From positions 1 through 32,492 of the forward strand of contig SFOJ01000019.1 of assembly GCA_004552445.1 (NCBI GenBank): a stretch of DNA of 32,492 bases, given 5' to 3'. The first letter of the stretch is position 1. The number at the start of each line of letters is the position of its first letter. Origin of the DNA: Mollicutes bacterium (lineage in GTDB: Bacteria > Bacillota_I > Bacilli_A > RF39 > UBA660). Position numbers and translations under genes: made by a program. The notes under the pieces are model-generated. The model made no database searches and had not been told where the DNA came from. It saw only the letters and a program-made list of their open reading frames with translations. This document shows positions 14,969-23,846 of this stretch, in pieces.

Positions 14969-16760
14969 ATGGAAGAAAATGAAAATATAAAATCTAAAAA
15001 TAGAAAAAAAGCAGTGGGAATAATTCTAGGCGCTGCTGCAACTTCTAATGCTCTATCAGATGTAGCAAGATATATAATATCATGTAATGTAGAAAGAACG
15101 ACAGATGGAACTCCAGAAAACACAGTAGGATATGAAGGTTATAATATTAGATTTAATACAAGAATACATTCAAATAACTTTGTTGTTTTACATGTAAGTG
15201 AAAAAACATTTAATGATATTACAGGATTAAGAGATACATTAAATCAATGTAAAGATAAAAAGATATCAGTAAGTATTGTATTAGATACAAAAGCAGAAAA
15301 TTTAGCAAAAATGTATAAAGACATAGATTTTTTACAATCTATATTAAAACAATATAATATAGATATGCCAGTATACTGTAATATAGATAATATTATGAAT
15401 AATAAAAACCTAAATAATGCTGAAAAGAGTGCTTTGATAGAAGCTTTCTTAGACAAAGCAACTAGAAGTAATATTTATGTTGGATTATATGGAACAGACA
15501 CTAACTTATATGATTGTAATGAATTCATAACAAAAATAAGTGAATATGATACATTCTTAATTCAAGACAATGAAACAATTAGGTATCAAGGAACACACAA
15601 TATTACAAAAGATTTAGAAGGTAATATAAGTGCTACTGTTGATTTATCAAGCATAGTAGCAAACGCTAACTTAAACGCATCTTCGTCGTTAGTATACTCA
15701 TCTAATTACATTGTGGCTGAAGGAGAAACAATGCATTCAATCGCACTAAAATGTGGTTTAAGTGAAAATGATTTAATAAAATATAATGGAAACAAAAAAA
15801 CAGTAGAAGCAGGAGATAAAATATTAATTCCTAATTTATATATGACTATTAATGAAGAAACAAAAGAAGTAAAATATAACTTTGCTATTGCAAGAGGTAT
15901 AGATATTTCAAACTATCAATATAATATAGATTGGGAAAGGGTGGCACAAACTTCAGACTATGTAATTGTTGAAGTAGCAAGAGATGATAATGATTATTTA
16001 AATAATGATGGTTATTATTTAGATTCAGCAATAGGTCAAATAATAGGAACTAAATCACAAAATTTAGATTTAGGATTATACTTTTGTATATATAAAGATA
16101 TGGATGCAAGTACTTATGAAGAAAGAATGGAATCATATTTAACAAGATTAGATAATGAACTAAGAGAAAATAATGTCAATATAGATAAGAGTAATATACC
16201 AGTATTCTTAGATTTTGACGTATATAGTGATGACAATGATTATTATGAATTAATGCAAACGTTTGAAAAAGTTTGTGCATCACACGGATTTACAAAAGTT
16301 GGAATTTATGGAAATGAAAGTACATTAAATTCAATTTGTGAAAATATGCAAAGTAAACACGGGTTAGTTCTTAAAAATACAGATTACTATGTATGGAAAG
16401 CAGGTGGTAGTAGAATATAGGGGAGAATCAACATCCAATTTCACAGTTGATATGCAACAAGTAACTAATGTTTGCAACAATGTAGGAGCATCTAATGGAG
16501 CAAATCATTGTGACGTGAGCTACTTATATGATGAAGAAATGTTTGGACGCAAATATAAAGAAGATGAAACAACTGAAATTATGGAAGTAGATTTGAACAA
16601 TTATAGAAATATTCCAGTTAATTCAATTTGTTCAGGAGCATTAAATACGCTAACAGGTTTAACTGCATTATGCTATGCAGCATTAGGATTAAAAACACTT
16701 GGTAAAAAGTTGAAACAAAAACATAAAGAAAGAATAAAAAAACAAACATTAGAAAAATAA
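14969..16760 (+). CDS. LysM and GH25-lysozyme-like cell-wall protein, split by an apparent +1 frameshift
   Basis: Starts at ATG 14969 behind GAGGG. It has an N-terminal hydrophobic stretch (about 14-38), a degenerate barrel-like region ending near VYCNID, a LysM domain (about 244-287: NYIVAEGETMHSIALKCGL to DKILIPN) and a GH25-type domain (about 307 on: ARGIDISNYQYNIDW, PVFLDFDVYS, GIYGNES). GH25 enzymes normally have D-x-E at the FLDFD site; here it is D-x-D, so activity is uncertain. The first frame ends with TAG at 16418-16420, right after VWKAGGSRI. Skipping one base continues as RGESTSNFTVDMQQVTN, completing the barrel, and then a C-terminal membrane helix (ALNTLTGLTALCYAALGL) with a basic tail, 596 aa in all. 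The exact shift point could lie up to about 15 bases before the TAG. Probably a wall-binding hydrolase or its inactive relative. Confidence 0.75.
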
Positions 16761-16790
16761 AGAGACTTAAAATTTTAAGCCTCTTTTTGA
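16759..16790. terminator. bidirectional terminator between GH25-like gene and helD
   Basis: AAAGAG (16759-16764) and CTCTTT (16781-16786) flank the self-complementary CTTAAAATTTTAAG (16766-16779), with one A-C mismatch; T run on the right, A run on the left. It serves both convergent genes. Confidence 0.75.
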
Positions 16791-18817
16791 TTATATATAA
16801 CTAAGTGATGTTGACTTCTAGTACAAGCAACATAATATAAATATCTTTCTTTATAAGTAAATGGACTACTTATATCGGTATAAACTATAGTAGCATCATA
16901 TTCTAATCCCTTAGCCATATAAGATGGGATTACTACAAGTTCACGACTAAATGCTTTAGAATTATTAGCAATAAGTGTAAGTTCTTCAAAGTCTCTTTTA
17001 AGTAATTTATATATAGTAGCCGCTTCAGTATCTGTTTTAGTGATAATTGCAATACTTCTATTATTTTTCTTTAATTTATTTATATCTTTACTAAGTTGAT
17101 CCTTTAAATTTTCCTCTTGTCTAAATTCAACTGGAATATGTGTATCTCTTCTAATCGCTGATATTAAATTTAAGCCAAGTATTTTATTAGCATGTTCTAT
17201 AATTTCAGGACTAGATCTATATGTTTTATTGAGTTCTATATAATTTACTGAATCTGTAAATACCTGTTTCAAATCTTCAAGACTTTTATATTCATAATAA
17301 GGGTTTATTGTTTGATTAATATCTCCTAGAATAGTAAATTTACTTTTCTTAAGAATCTTTTTTAGTAAAATATATTGAAGAATATTATAATCCTGTGCTT
17401 CATCAATTATAGTTTGTTCGATAGTATAATCATAACCTAAGAAAGTAAGTAAACTTTTCATATATACAAATAAACATGCATCTTCATATGAAATATCTTT
17501 TGAATCTAGTTTATTTATATATTGTTCTGATAATTCTTTATGATAAATATTTTTAAATTCATCACTTTTAAAGAAACCTTTATATATTTCTTTCATATCT
17601 ATTGAAATATTTAATCTTTCTTTTAACCACTTTCGTATTTGTTTAGCTTTTGACTTATTACCTCTAAACTCTATTTCAGAAATCTTTAACGATATTTCAT
17701 CAATTCTTTCAAGTAATGGAATACTTGAATACCTCTCATGAAGATAATAATTTAGTTTTTCAAGAGGTACATATAGTTCTCTATTAAATATCTCACTTGT
17801 AAATTTAGCTTTACTTGTATAATTTTTAATATATTCTTCCATAACTGGTATTATTTCATTAGATTGTTTTAATTTTATCAAGTCAACATATGTTTCTTCA
17901 TATTTATAGTATCTTTCTATGAAAGAAGTAAATGATTCAATATGTTTATATTCAGTAATATACGTTTCTAAAAAATCACTAAATGTTGTTTCTTTTGTAT
18001 TTTCTTCTCCTAATTCTGGAAGAACATTTGATATATATTCACTGAATATTTGGTTAGGCGCAAATATTAATACTTTATCGCTAGTTAAATTTTTAATTTT
18101 ATAAAGTAAGAATGCAATTCTATGAAGAGCAACACTAGTTTTACCTGAACCAGCAATACCTTGGACAATTAAGTTTTTATCTTTAACATTTCTAATAATA
18201 GCATTTTGCTCACTTTGAATTGTATTTACTATATTTTTCATATAGTCATTATTTTTTCTAGATAAAACCTCTTGAAGCATTTCATCTTGAATAGTAAGCT
18301 TGCTATCAAATACATGTTTTATTTTAGCATCTTCTATAGTAAATTGTCTTTTATTATGAAGATAACCTTTCATTATTCCACCAGGTGCTTCATATTGACA
18401 ATCACCTTGCTCATAATCATAAAATATACTTGATACAGGACTTCTCCAATCATAAATGACATTTTCATTCCCTTTAGTTAGATAGGTAAGTCCAATATAA
18501 ATATCATTCTTTCCTTCATCATCTTCATATGTTATTTTACCAAAATAAGGATTATTCTGAATCTTATAAAGTTTCTTGTAGTATTTTGCCTTCATCTCTA
18601 AGTCTTCAATTTCTTTATCATTATTTGATAAAATAGTTTTCATTTCAGTAGGATCTAACTCAGCTTTAGTATCCCATACATAACGTTTAAACTCTTGCTG
18701 CTTTTCTTCATTATCATATAAGTCTTGAGCTAAATCTGAAATATTTTGTCTTAAAAGTTTAGTAGTTAATTCTAGATGATTTTGTTCTTTTTTTAGTTCT
18801 TCATCACTTAAATTCAT
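16775..18817 (-). CDS. helD: HelD-like UvrD/Rep-family helicase, RNA polymerase recycling factor
   Basis: Superfamily 1 ATPase of 680 aa. HelD proteins bind RNA polymerase and release it from stalled complexes or DNA using ATP. The N-terminal half opens with a charged coiled coil (residues 1-75, rich in Glu and Lys), followed by the family block PYFGKITYEDDEG and VIYDWRSPVSSIFYDYE. Walker A is GIAGSGKTSVALHR (about 218), Walker B-like TIIDEAQDYN, then GDINQTINPYY, ELNKTYRSSPEI, and the C-terminal PSYMAKGLEYDATIVY and YVACTRSQHHL. The start at ATG 18817 has AGGGAGGT 5 nt upstream; an in-frame TTG at 18838 lies ahead of that site and is rejected. Transcribed from a near-consensus promoter whose spacer is a palindrome, suggesting repression. 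Some HelD relatives confer rifamycin tolerance; nothing here tests that. Confidence 0.9.
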   Translation of the reverse strand: MNLSDEELKKEQNHLELTTKLLRQNISDLAQDLYDNEEKQQEFKRYVWDTKAELDPTEMKTILSNNDKEIEDLEMKAKYYKKLYKIQNNPYFGKITYEDDEGKNDIYIGLTYLTKGNENVIYDWRSPVSSIFYDYEQGDCQYEAPGGIMKGYLHNKRQFTIEDAKIKHVFDSKLTIQDEMLQEVLSRKNNDYMKNIVNTIQSEQNAIIRNVKDKNLIVQGIAGSGKTSVALHRIAFLLYKIKNLTSDKVLIFAPNQIFSEYISNVLPELGEENTKETTFSDFLETYITEYKHIESFTSFIERYYKYEETYVDLIKLKQSNEIIPVMEEYIKNYTSKAKFTSEIFNRELYVPLEKLNYYLHERYSSIPLLERIDEISLKISEIEFRGNKSKAKQIRKWLKERLNISIDMKEIYKGFFKSDEFKNIYHKELSEQYINKLDSKDISYEDACLFVYMKSLLTFLGYDYTIEQTIIDEAQDYNILQYILLKKILKKSKFTILGDINQTINPYYEYKSLEDLKQVFTDSVNYIELNKTYRSSPEIIEHANKILGLNLISAIRRDTHIPVEFRQEENLKDQLSKDINKLKKNNRSIAIITKTDTEAATIYKLLKRDFEELTLIANNSKAFSRELVVIPSYMAKGLEYDATIVYTDISSPFTYKERYLYYVACTRSQHHLVIYNQKEA

Positions 18818-18874
18818 TATAACCTCCCTAGAGTTCAAGTGTCACATCATTTAAAAATTAACAGCATAAACCAA

Positions 18875-18903
18875 ATAATAGCAAAGATATTTATCTTTGT
18901 CAA
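18875..18903 (-). promoter_or_regulatory. helD promoter with palindromic operator in its spacer
   Basis: Minus strand TTGACA (18898-18903), 17-bp spacer, TATTAT (18875-18880). The spacer and edge of the -35 contain the 18-bp palindrome CAAAGATA-AA-TATCTTTG (18882-18899). A dimeric repressor bound there would block polymerase directly. The leader is about 50 nt. Confidence 0.65.
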
Positions 18904-18990
18904 TTATAAATCATAAAATAATATAAAAAGCTACAAAAAGTAATATTGAAAAATACTATTAAATCCATTATAATTATCATAGTGAAAAAT

Positions 18991-20175
18991 ATGAATAATA
19001 AAATAAAAGATTTTTTTAAAATTAGTGAAGAAGATATATTAATGATAGTTTTATTCTTTATGTCTTTTTCAATAGGAATATGGAGAAATTATAGGCAACT
19101 ATGGCTCGAAAATGCTGGGTTTGATGTACAAAGTATCAGTAGAATTTTGTCTGTTGCACTTATTTGTAGTGCTATTATTTCATTTATTATAAGCATATAT
19201 TCGACAAGAGTGAAAGTTAAAAATGTAATTTTAATGACAGGAATATTCAAAGCATTTGCAATGATGTTACTACTATTAACTGAAAATACATATATTATAA
19301 AGGTATGTATGCTAATATGTGTTATGTGTGAAACAACATTTTCAATAGCATTTTATCCGCTTTTAACAACTATAAATAAAACAGATGAAGCATTTAGAAA
19401 ACAAGCATTAATTAATTATTTAGCTAAAGATGCAGGAGTTATAGTCTGTGGATTATTGATTGGTGTAACAGTTGCAAATATAGTTTTTGATTACAATAGT
19501 TGTTTATTTTTAGCAATGATATCAACAATATTATCAGTAATATTTTTACTTCTATTTGAACAAAATAAAAACTACAACAAAAAGAATGTATTACCATTAA
19601 AAAAAGCACTAAGAAACTTAAAAAAATCAAAAGTAAACAACTACTTTTTATTTACACAACTTATAGTGAATATACCATATGGCATGATATTTGGTTTAGT
19701 AATGATAATTTTAACAAATTATATAGGTTTTAGTGTAAGTGTAGCGTCAATATTTATTATATTATGCAATTTAGCTGGCAGTTTTGCTTGTTCATTATTT
19801 AATAGATATGGAACAAATTTATCGGTAAGGGCAAGTACTATAATAAAATATGGTTCTAGAGTAATAGCTTATATTATTGCATTTTTGATACCAAATGCTT
19901 TATCATTCATAATAGCAATGATAGTAGCACATATATCTACAAGAATATTAGATAACAAAGTAAATGGAACATATATAAATAGAATAGACACTAATAGTCA
20001 ATTTCTATTTGGAAATATAAGATACTTCACACTTAGTTTAGGTGAGGGTATAGGAACATATTTAGCAGGATATCTATTAGAAATATCACTTAAAACTTTA
20101 TTTTTGGGAGCATCAGTATTAACTATATTACAAATAATGATGTTCTTAAATCTAGATAAAATAAGAGATAAATAA
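18991..20175 (+). CDS. MFS-type membrane transporter
   Basis: Protein of 394 aa with about twelve transmembrane helices and a charged central loop (about 195-215, KNYNKKNVLPLKKALRNLKK), the plan of a major facilitator superfamily exporter. The conserved loop motif between helices 2 and 3 (GxxxDRxGRR) is not well preserved. Substrate unknown; drug or metabolite efflux is a guess from the fold. Start choice is uncertain: ATG 18991 is given, GTG 18982 lies 7 nt after a TATAAT (18969-18974), and TTG 18946 overlaps that promoter. No ribosome binding site precedes any of them, so the mRNA may be nearly leaderless. It is divergent from helD across a shared control region of about 170 bp. Confidence 0.78.
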   Translation: MNNKIKDFFKISEEDILMIVLFFMSFSIGIWRNYRQLWLENAGFDVQSISRILSVALICSAIISFIISIYSTRVKVKNVILMTGIFKAFAMMLLLLTENTYIIKVCMLICVMCETTFSIAFYPLLTTINKTDEAFRKQALINYLAKDAGVIVCGLLIGVTVANIVFDYNSCLFLAMISTILSVIFLLLFEQNKNYNKKNVLPLKKALRNLKKSKVNNYFLFTQLIVNIPYGMIFGLVMIILTNYIGFSVSVASIFIILCNLAGSFACSLFNRYGTNLSVRASTIIKYGSRVIAYIIAFLIPNALSFIIAMIVAHISTRILDNKVNGTYINRIDTNSQFLFGNIRYFTLSLGEGIGTYLAGYLLEISLKTLFLGASVLTILQIMMFLNLDKIRDK

Positions 20176-20183
20176 GAAAATAG

Positions 20184-20212
20184 TTGCAATTTATCAAAAA
20201 ATATAGTATTAT
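20184..20212 (+). promoter_or_regulatory. rpsO promoter
   Basis: TTGCAA (20184-20189), 17-bp spacer, TATTAT (20207-20212), followed by an approximately 80-nt leader before rpsO. Confidence 0.7.
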
Positions 20213-20218
20213 TAACTA

Positions 20219-20301
20219 GAAGTTTATTCTTAGTTTTGATGTACCTCTTACTTCTTTACTCAGAATTAACGGATAATTTTAGAAAAAGGAGGATTTTTAA
20301 A
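20219..20301 (+). promoter_or_regulatory. rpsO leader, candidate S15 autoregulatory RNA
   Basis: Leader of about 83 nt. ATTCT (20225-20229) can pair with AGAAT (20261-20265), enclosing a pyrimidine-rich region, and GAAAAAGGAGG follows. S15 represses its own mRNA through leader structures in several Bacillota; the pairing here is short and was drawn by eye. Confidence 0.35.
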
Positions 20302-20571
20302 ATGGCTTTAAGTAAAGACAAAAAAACAAGTATTGTTGAATCTTTCGCAAGAACAAAAGGTGACACTGGAAGCGTTGAAGTTCAAGTAGCACTTTTAACA
20401 GAAAGAATCAATAATCTTACTGAACATATGAAAGAACATAAACATGATTATCATACTAATCGTGGGTTACTTCAAATGGTTGGTAAAAGAAAGAACTTAT
20501 TAGAATATTTAAAACGTGAAGACGTTCAAAGATATCGTGAGTTAATCAAAAAATTAAATTTAAGAAAGTAG
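20302..20571 (+). CDS. rpsO: 30S ribosomal protein S15
   Basis: Primary 16S rRNA-binding protein of 89 aa, normal length. Conserved blocks are GDTGSVEVQVALLTERI, LTEHMKEHKHDYHTNRGLL, MVGKRKNLLEYLK and the end YRELIKKLNLRK. ATG 20302 is set by AAAGGAGG upstream and by the family N-terminus; a longer in-frame opening to 20236 covers the leader and is not coding. Followed by pnp in the classic rpsO-pnp order, with a hairpin between that probably attenuates read-through. Confidence 0.97.
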   Translation: MALSKDKKTSIVESFARTKGDTGSVEVQVALLTERINNLTEHMKEHKHDYHTNRGLLQMVGKRKNLLEYLKREDVQRYRELIKKLNLRK

Positions 20572-20598
20572 GCACTTATTTTAAGTGTCTTTTATTTT
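20571..20598 (+). terminator. hairpin terminator or attenuator between rpsO and pnp
   Basis: Eight-bp stem GGCACTTA (20571-20578) / TAAGTGTC (20582-20589), including one G-U pair, 3-nt loop, then TTTTATTTTT. Likely partial termination, because no separate pnp promoter is evident in the remaining 15 bp. Confidence 0.65.
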
Positions 20599-20613
20599 TG
20601 AGAAGGAGGAAAA

Positions 20614-22788
20614 ATGAAAAGAGTTTTTGAATATGATTTTCAAGGTAGAAAGATAGTTGTAGAACACGGTGAACTTGCTAAACAAGCAGGTGGAGCAGTA
20701 CTTGTAAGATACGATGATACTGTAATATTATCAACTTGCGTTATGAGTAATAACGTTTCAACAGCAGATTTTTTTCCTTTAACAATTTTATATCAAGAAA
20801 AACTTTATTCTGTTGGTAAAATCCCAGGAGGATTTATAAAAAGAGAAGGTCGTCCAACAGATGCGGCTACTTTAACTGCAAGAGTTATTGATAGACCAAT
20901 TAGACCAATGTTTGATGAAAACTTTAGAAATGAGGTACAAGTAGTAAATACCGTTTTAAGTGTTGACCCTGATAGAACACCAGAAATGACAGCATTATTT
21001 GGTACTTCACTTTGCTTAGGTATTTCATCAATTCCATTCGAAGGCCCAGTAGCTGGAGTAATAGTAGGTAAAATAGATGGAGAATTAAAGATTAACCCAA
21101 CTTGCGAAGAAATGGAAAGAAGTACTATTAACTTAACAGTTGCAGGTACAATGGATGCTATAAATATGGTAGAAAGTGGTTCAAAACAAGTAAGTGAAGA
21201 AGAAATGTTAGAAGCACTTATGTTTGGACATGAAGCTGTAAAAGAATTGTGCGCAATTCAAAATGATATCATTAGTGAAATAGGACAAGATAAAATAGAA
21301 GTAGTACTTGCTAATATTCCAGACGAACTTAGAGAAGAAGTTAATAATGATATTAAAGAAGATATGATTGAAGCTATTCAAATCAAAGATAAACTAGAAA
21401 AATATGCAAGAATAGACGAAGTTAAAGAAGAAGCAATTACTAAATACACAGAAAGACATGAAGGTGAAGAAGATTTAGAATCAAATCTTAAATTGGTTAA
21501 AAAAGTAGCTGATGAAATAGAAGGAGCTGAAGTAAGACGTTTAATCACAAATGAACATATTAGACCAGATGGACGTGCTATGGATGAAATTCGTGAATTA
21601 TCAGCAGACGTTGATTTACTTCCAAGAACACATGGTAGTGCATTATTTACAAGAGGACAAACTCAAGCATTAGCAATCACTACTTTAGGTGCTCAAAATG
21701 AAGAACAAATCCTTGATGGACTTAGCTTAGAAGAATCTAAAAAGTTTATTTTTCATTACAATTTCCCAGCATTTAGTGTAGGTGAAACTGGAAGATATGG
21801 AAGTCCAGGTAGAAGAGAAATTGGACATGGAGCATTAGCTGAAAGAGCATTATTACAAGTAATGCCTAGTCAAGAAGAATTCCCATATACAGTACGTGTA
21901 GTATCAGAAGTATTAGAAAGCAATGGTTCATCAAGCCAAGCAAGTATTTGCGCTGGATGTATGTCACTTATGTCAGCAGGTGTACCAATTAAAGCACCAG
22001 TAGCTGGTATTGCAATGGGACTTATAACAGAAGATGGAACATGCGATTCTAAATATACAATTCTAACAGATATTCAAGGTTTAGAAGACCATATGGGAGA
22101 TATGGATTTTAAAGTAGCTGGTACAAGAAAAGGTATAACAGCACTTCAAATGGATATTAAAATTAAAGGAGTTACAAGAAAAGTATTAAAAGAAGCACTT
22201 GACAAAGCTCATAAAGCAAGAATGCAAATACTTGATGTAATGGAAGCTACAATTAAAGAGCCAAGACACGAATTATCAGAATATGCTCCAAAAATTAGAA
22301 CAATGAAGATTTCTCCAGATAAGATTAAAGATGTAATCGGAAAAGGTGGAGACATGATTACTAAAATTATTTTAGAATCAAGTAATGTACCATCAGTAAA
22401 TCATAAAGATGCTGTTAAAATTGATATAGATGACGAAGGAAATGTAATTTGTTATCATATGAATAAGGATGTTTTAGATAAAGCAATTAAAATGATTGAA
22501 GACATAGTTAAAGAAGTAGAAATAGGAGCAGTCTATACAGTAAAAGTTGTAAAAATTGAAGATTTCGGAGCATTCGTTGAATTATGGCCAGGATGTGAAG
22601 GACTAGTACATGTTTCACAACTTGATAATAAGAGAGTAAATCATCCAAGTGATATCTTAAAAGTTGGAGATGAAATAGTAGTTAAAGCAACTGGATACGA
22701 TAGAAAAGGTAAGTTAAACTTATCTAGAAAAGAATTACTTCCAAAATTAGAAAAGAAAGATAATAAAAAAGAAGAAGTTTCAGAATAA
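20614..22788 (+). CDS. pnp: polyribonucleotide nucleotidyltransferase (PNPase)
   Basis: 3'-to-5' phosphorolytic exoribonuclease of 724 aa, full length, starting behind AGAAGGAGG. Two RNase PH domains: the first with GGFIKREGRPTDAATLTARV and DRPIRPMF, the second with IRPDGRAMDEIREL, LFTRGQTQAL, FSVGETGRYGSPGRREIGHG and SNGSSSQASICAG. The catalytic Asp pair region DIQGLEDHMGDMDFKVAGT is intact. Then a KH domain (SPDKIKDVIGKGGDMI, GxxG loop as GKGG) and an S1 domain (VVKIEDFGAFVEL, GLVHVSQL), and a charged tail. Acts in mRNA decay; co-transcribed with rpsO as in most bacteria. Confidence 0.98.
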   Translation: MKRVFEYDFQGRKIVVEHGELAKQAGGAVLVRYDDTVILSTCVMSNNVSTADFFPLTILYQEKLYSVGKIPGGFIKREGRPTDAATLTARVIDRPIRPMFDENFRNEVQVVNTVLSVDPDRTPEMTALFGTSLCLGISSIPFEGPVAGVIVGKIDGELKINPTCEEMERSTINLTVAGTMDAINMVESGSKQVSEEEMLEALMFGHEAVKELCAIQNDIISEIGQDKIEVVLANIPDELREEVNNDIKEDMIEAIQIKDKLEKYARIDEVKEEAITKYTERHEGEEDLESNLKLVKKVADEIEGAEVRRLITNEHIRPDGRAMDEIRELSADVDLLPRTHGSALFTRGQTQALAITTLGAQNEEQILDGLSLEESKKFIFHYNFPAFSVGETGRYGSPGRREIGHGALAERALLQVMPSQEEFPYTVRVVSEVLESNGSSSQASICAGCMSLMSAGVPIKAPVAGIAMGLITEDGTCDSKYTILTDIQGLEDHMGDMDFKVAGTRKGITALQMDIKIKGVTRKVLKEALDKAHKARMQILDVMEATIKEPRHELSEYAPKIRTMKISPDKIKDVIGKGGDMITKIILESSNVPSVNHKDAVKIDIDDEGNVICYHMNKDVLDKAIKMIEDIVKEVEIGAVYTVKVVKIEDFGAFVELWPGCEGLVHVSQLDNKRVNHPSDILKVGDEIVVKATGYDRKGKLNLSRKELLPKLEKKDNKKEEVSE

Positions 22789-22789
22789 T

Positions 22790-22816
22790 AAAGTTTGTCA
22801 TAATTGACAAACTTTT
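22790..22816 (+). terminator. intrinsic terminator of pnp overlapping the next promoter
   Basis: Eleven-bp stem AAAGTTTGTCA (22790-22800) / TGACAAACTTT (22805-22815), 4-nt loop, short T run. The right arm contains the -35 box of the next gene. Confidence 0.8.
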
Positions 22817-22831
22817 AATTTATGATATAAT
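22804..22831 (+). promoter_or_regulatory. promoter of the helical unknown gene
   Basis: TTGACA (22804-22809), 16-bp spacer, TATAAT (22826-22831) with extended -10. The -35 lies inside the pnp terminator stem. Confidence 0.78.
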
Positions 22832-22858
22832 ATGCGATAAATAAATGAGGGATGTTTC

Positions 22859-23752
22859 ATGGATGAAAGTGATATTTATAATAGTATAAAAAGTACAACA
22901 TATGTGTTATATACATTATATCTAAAACTAGCAAAGTTAGAAATTGAAGGAAAAGATTGTACCAAAGAATACGAAGAAACACTAAGAGCAATAGAAATTT
23001 ATACAGCACTTGAAGATAAATACTATGATATGTTAGAAGAACTTAGCAAAAAAGATAGTGAACTTGTACTGAAACTAAATGCAGTAACAGCATTAGAATC
23101 ACAATCACATTTTGATAACGAAAAGAAATTATGTGATCCATCATATATAATTTTTCATGATTTTAAAATTCAAGATATTGTTCCAATGAGAATAACTAAT
23201 AAATTATTTGAAGTATTTTTACATAATAGAGTTAGCGATTCAAACGATATAGAGCGCATAATGTATGATGAATATGAGGCACAAAGAGATCAATATTTTG
23301 TAGATATACTAGATTCAATGTCAAAAGACAAAGATTATAAAGGATATAAAAAAATGCTTATAAAAGCAAAATACAAAGTTGCATTTATAAATAAAAGAAG
23401 AAATCCTAGAAAAGTAGAAACTAATTTTTTAACAAACACAGCCGCAGGAATGTCAAACGCTGCTGAAGTTTCTGAGTATGCTAAAAAGATGTATAAACTA
23501 AGTGAGAAATCAATTAATTCTCCATTAAATGCAAGAAGTATACTTTTAAGTAGTGCATTTATTAGGGCAAACTTAATACAAATGGATGATGTTTCAACAG
23601 AAGCATTGAGATTAATATTACAAACTGGTGAAATACTTGGAGATGTAAAAGCAAATGACGGAAAAAAACTATTTGATAGAATAGTCGAATATCAAGAAGA
23701 AGATAAAACAACATTCAAAAATAAAGGAAATGCTTTAAAAAGAAAATTTTAA
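22859..23752 (+). CDS. helical cytoplasmic protein of unknown function
   Basis: Protein of 297 aa starting behind GAGGGATG with its own promoter and terminator, so it is a separate transcription unit. It has no signal peptide or membrane segment. The sequence is highly charged and predicted mostly alpha-helical: a helical hairpin in the first 60 residues (LYLKLAKLEIEGKD, EETLRAIEIYTALEDKYYDM), a mixed middle (120-200) and a helical C-terminus with a basic end KNKGNALKRKF. I do not recognise a family. The neighbours (pnp before, an adhesin after) do not suggest a role. Confidence 0.75.
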   Translation: MDESDIYNSIKSTTYVLYTLYLKLAKLEIEGKDCTKEYEETLRAIEIYTALEDKYYDMLEELSKKDSELVLKLNAVTALESQSHFDNEKKLCDPSYIIFHDFKIQDIVPMRITNKLFEVFLHNRVSDSNDIERIMYDEYEAQRDQYFVDILDSMSKDKDYKGYKKMLIKAKYKVAFINKRRNPRKVETNFLTNTAAGMSNAAEVSEYAKKMYKLSEKSINSPLNARSILLSSAFIRANLIQMDDVSTEALRLILQTGEILGDVKANDGKKLFDRIVEYQEEDKTTFKNKGNALKRKF

Positions 23753-23779
23753 TAAACTCAAAAGAGTTTATTTTTTTAA
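23751..23779 (+). terminator. intrinsic terminator
   Basis: AATAAACTC (23751-23759), AAAA loop, GAGTTTATT (23764-23772), then a T run to 23777. Confidence 0.85.
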
Positions 23780-23789
23780 TTTAAAAATG

Positions 23790-23818
23790 TTGAACTTTTA
23801 TATAAAAGATGTTACAAT
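23790..23818 (+). promoter_or_regulatory. promoter of thioester adhesin gene
   Basis: TTGAAC (23790-23795), 17-bp spacer, TACAAT (23813-23818), followed by a leader of about 22 nt with GAAGGAGATAG ribosome binding site. Confidence 0.7.
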
Positions 23819-23846
23819 TATCTTATAAAAATAGAAGGAGATAGGT

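Noticed and set aside
16389..16760. Separate small membrane protein downstream of the LysM gene
   Set aside because: Its first ten codons are the LysM gene read in another frame, there is no ribosome binding site, and the next part completes the GH25-like barrel.
20571..20598. Complete separation of rpsO and pnp by a terminator
   Set aside because: The hairpin is modest and the 15 bp left before pnp cannot hold a promoter, so partial attenuation is more likely.
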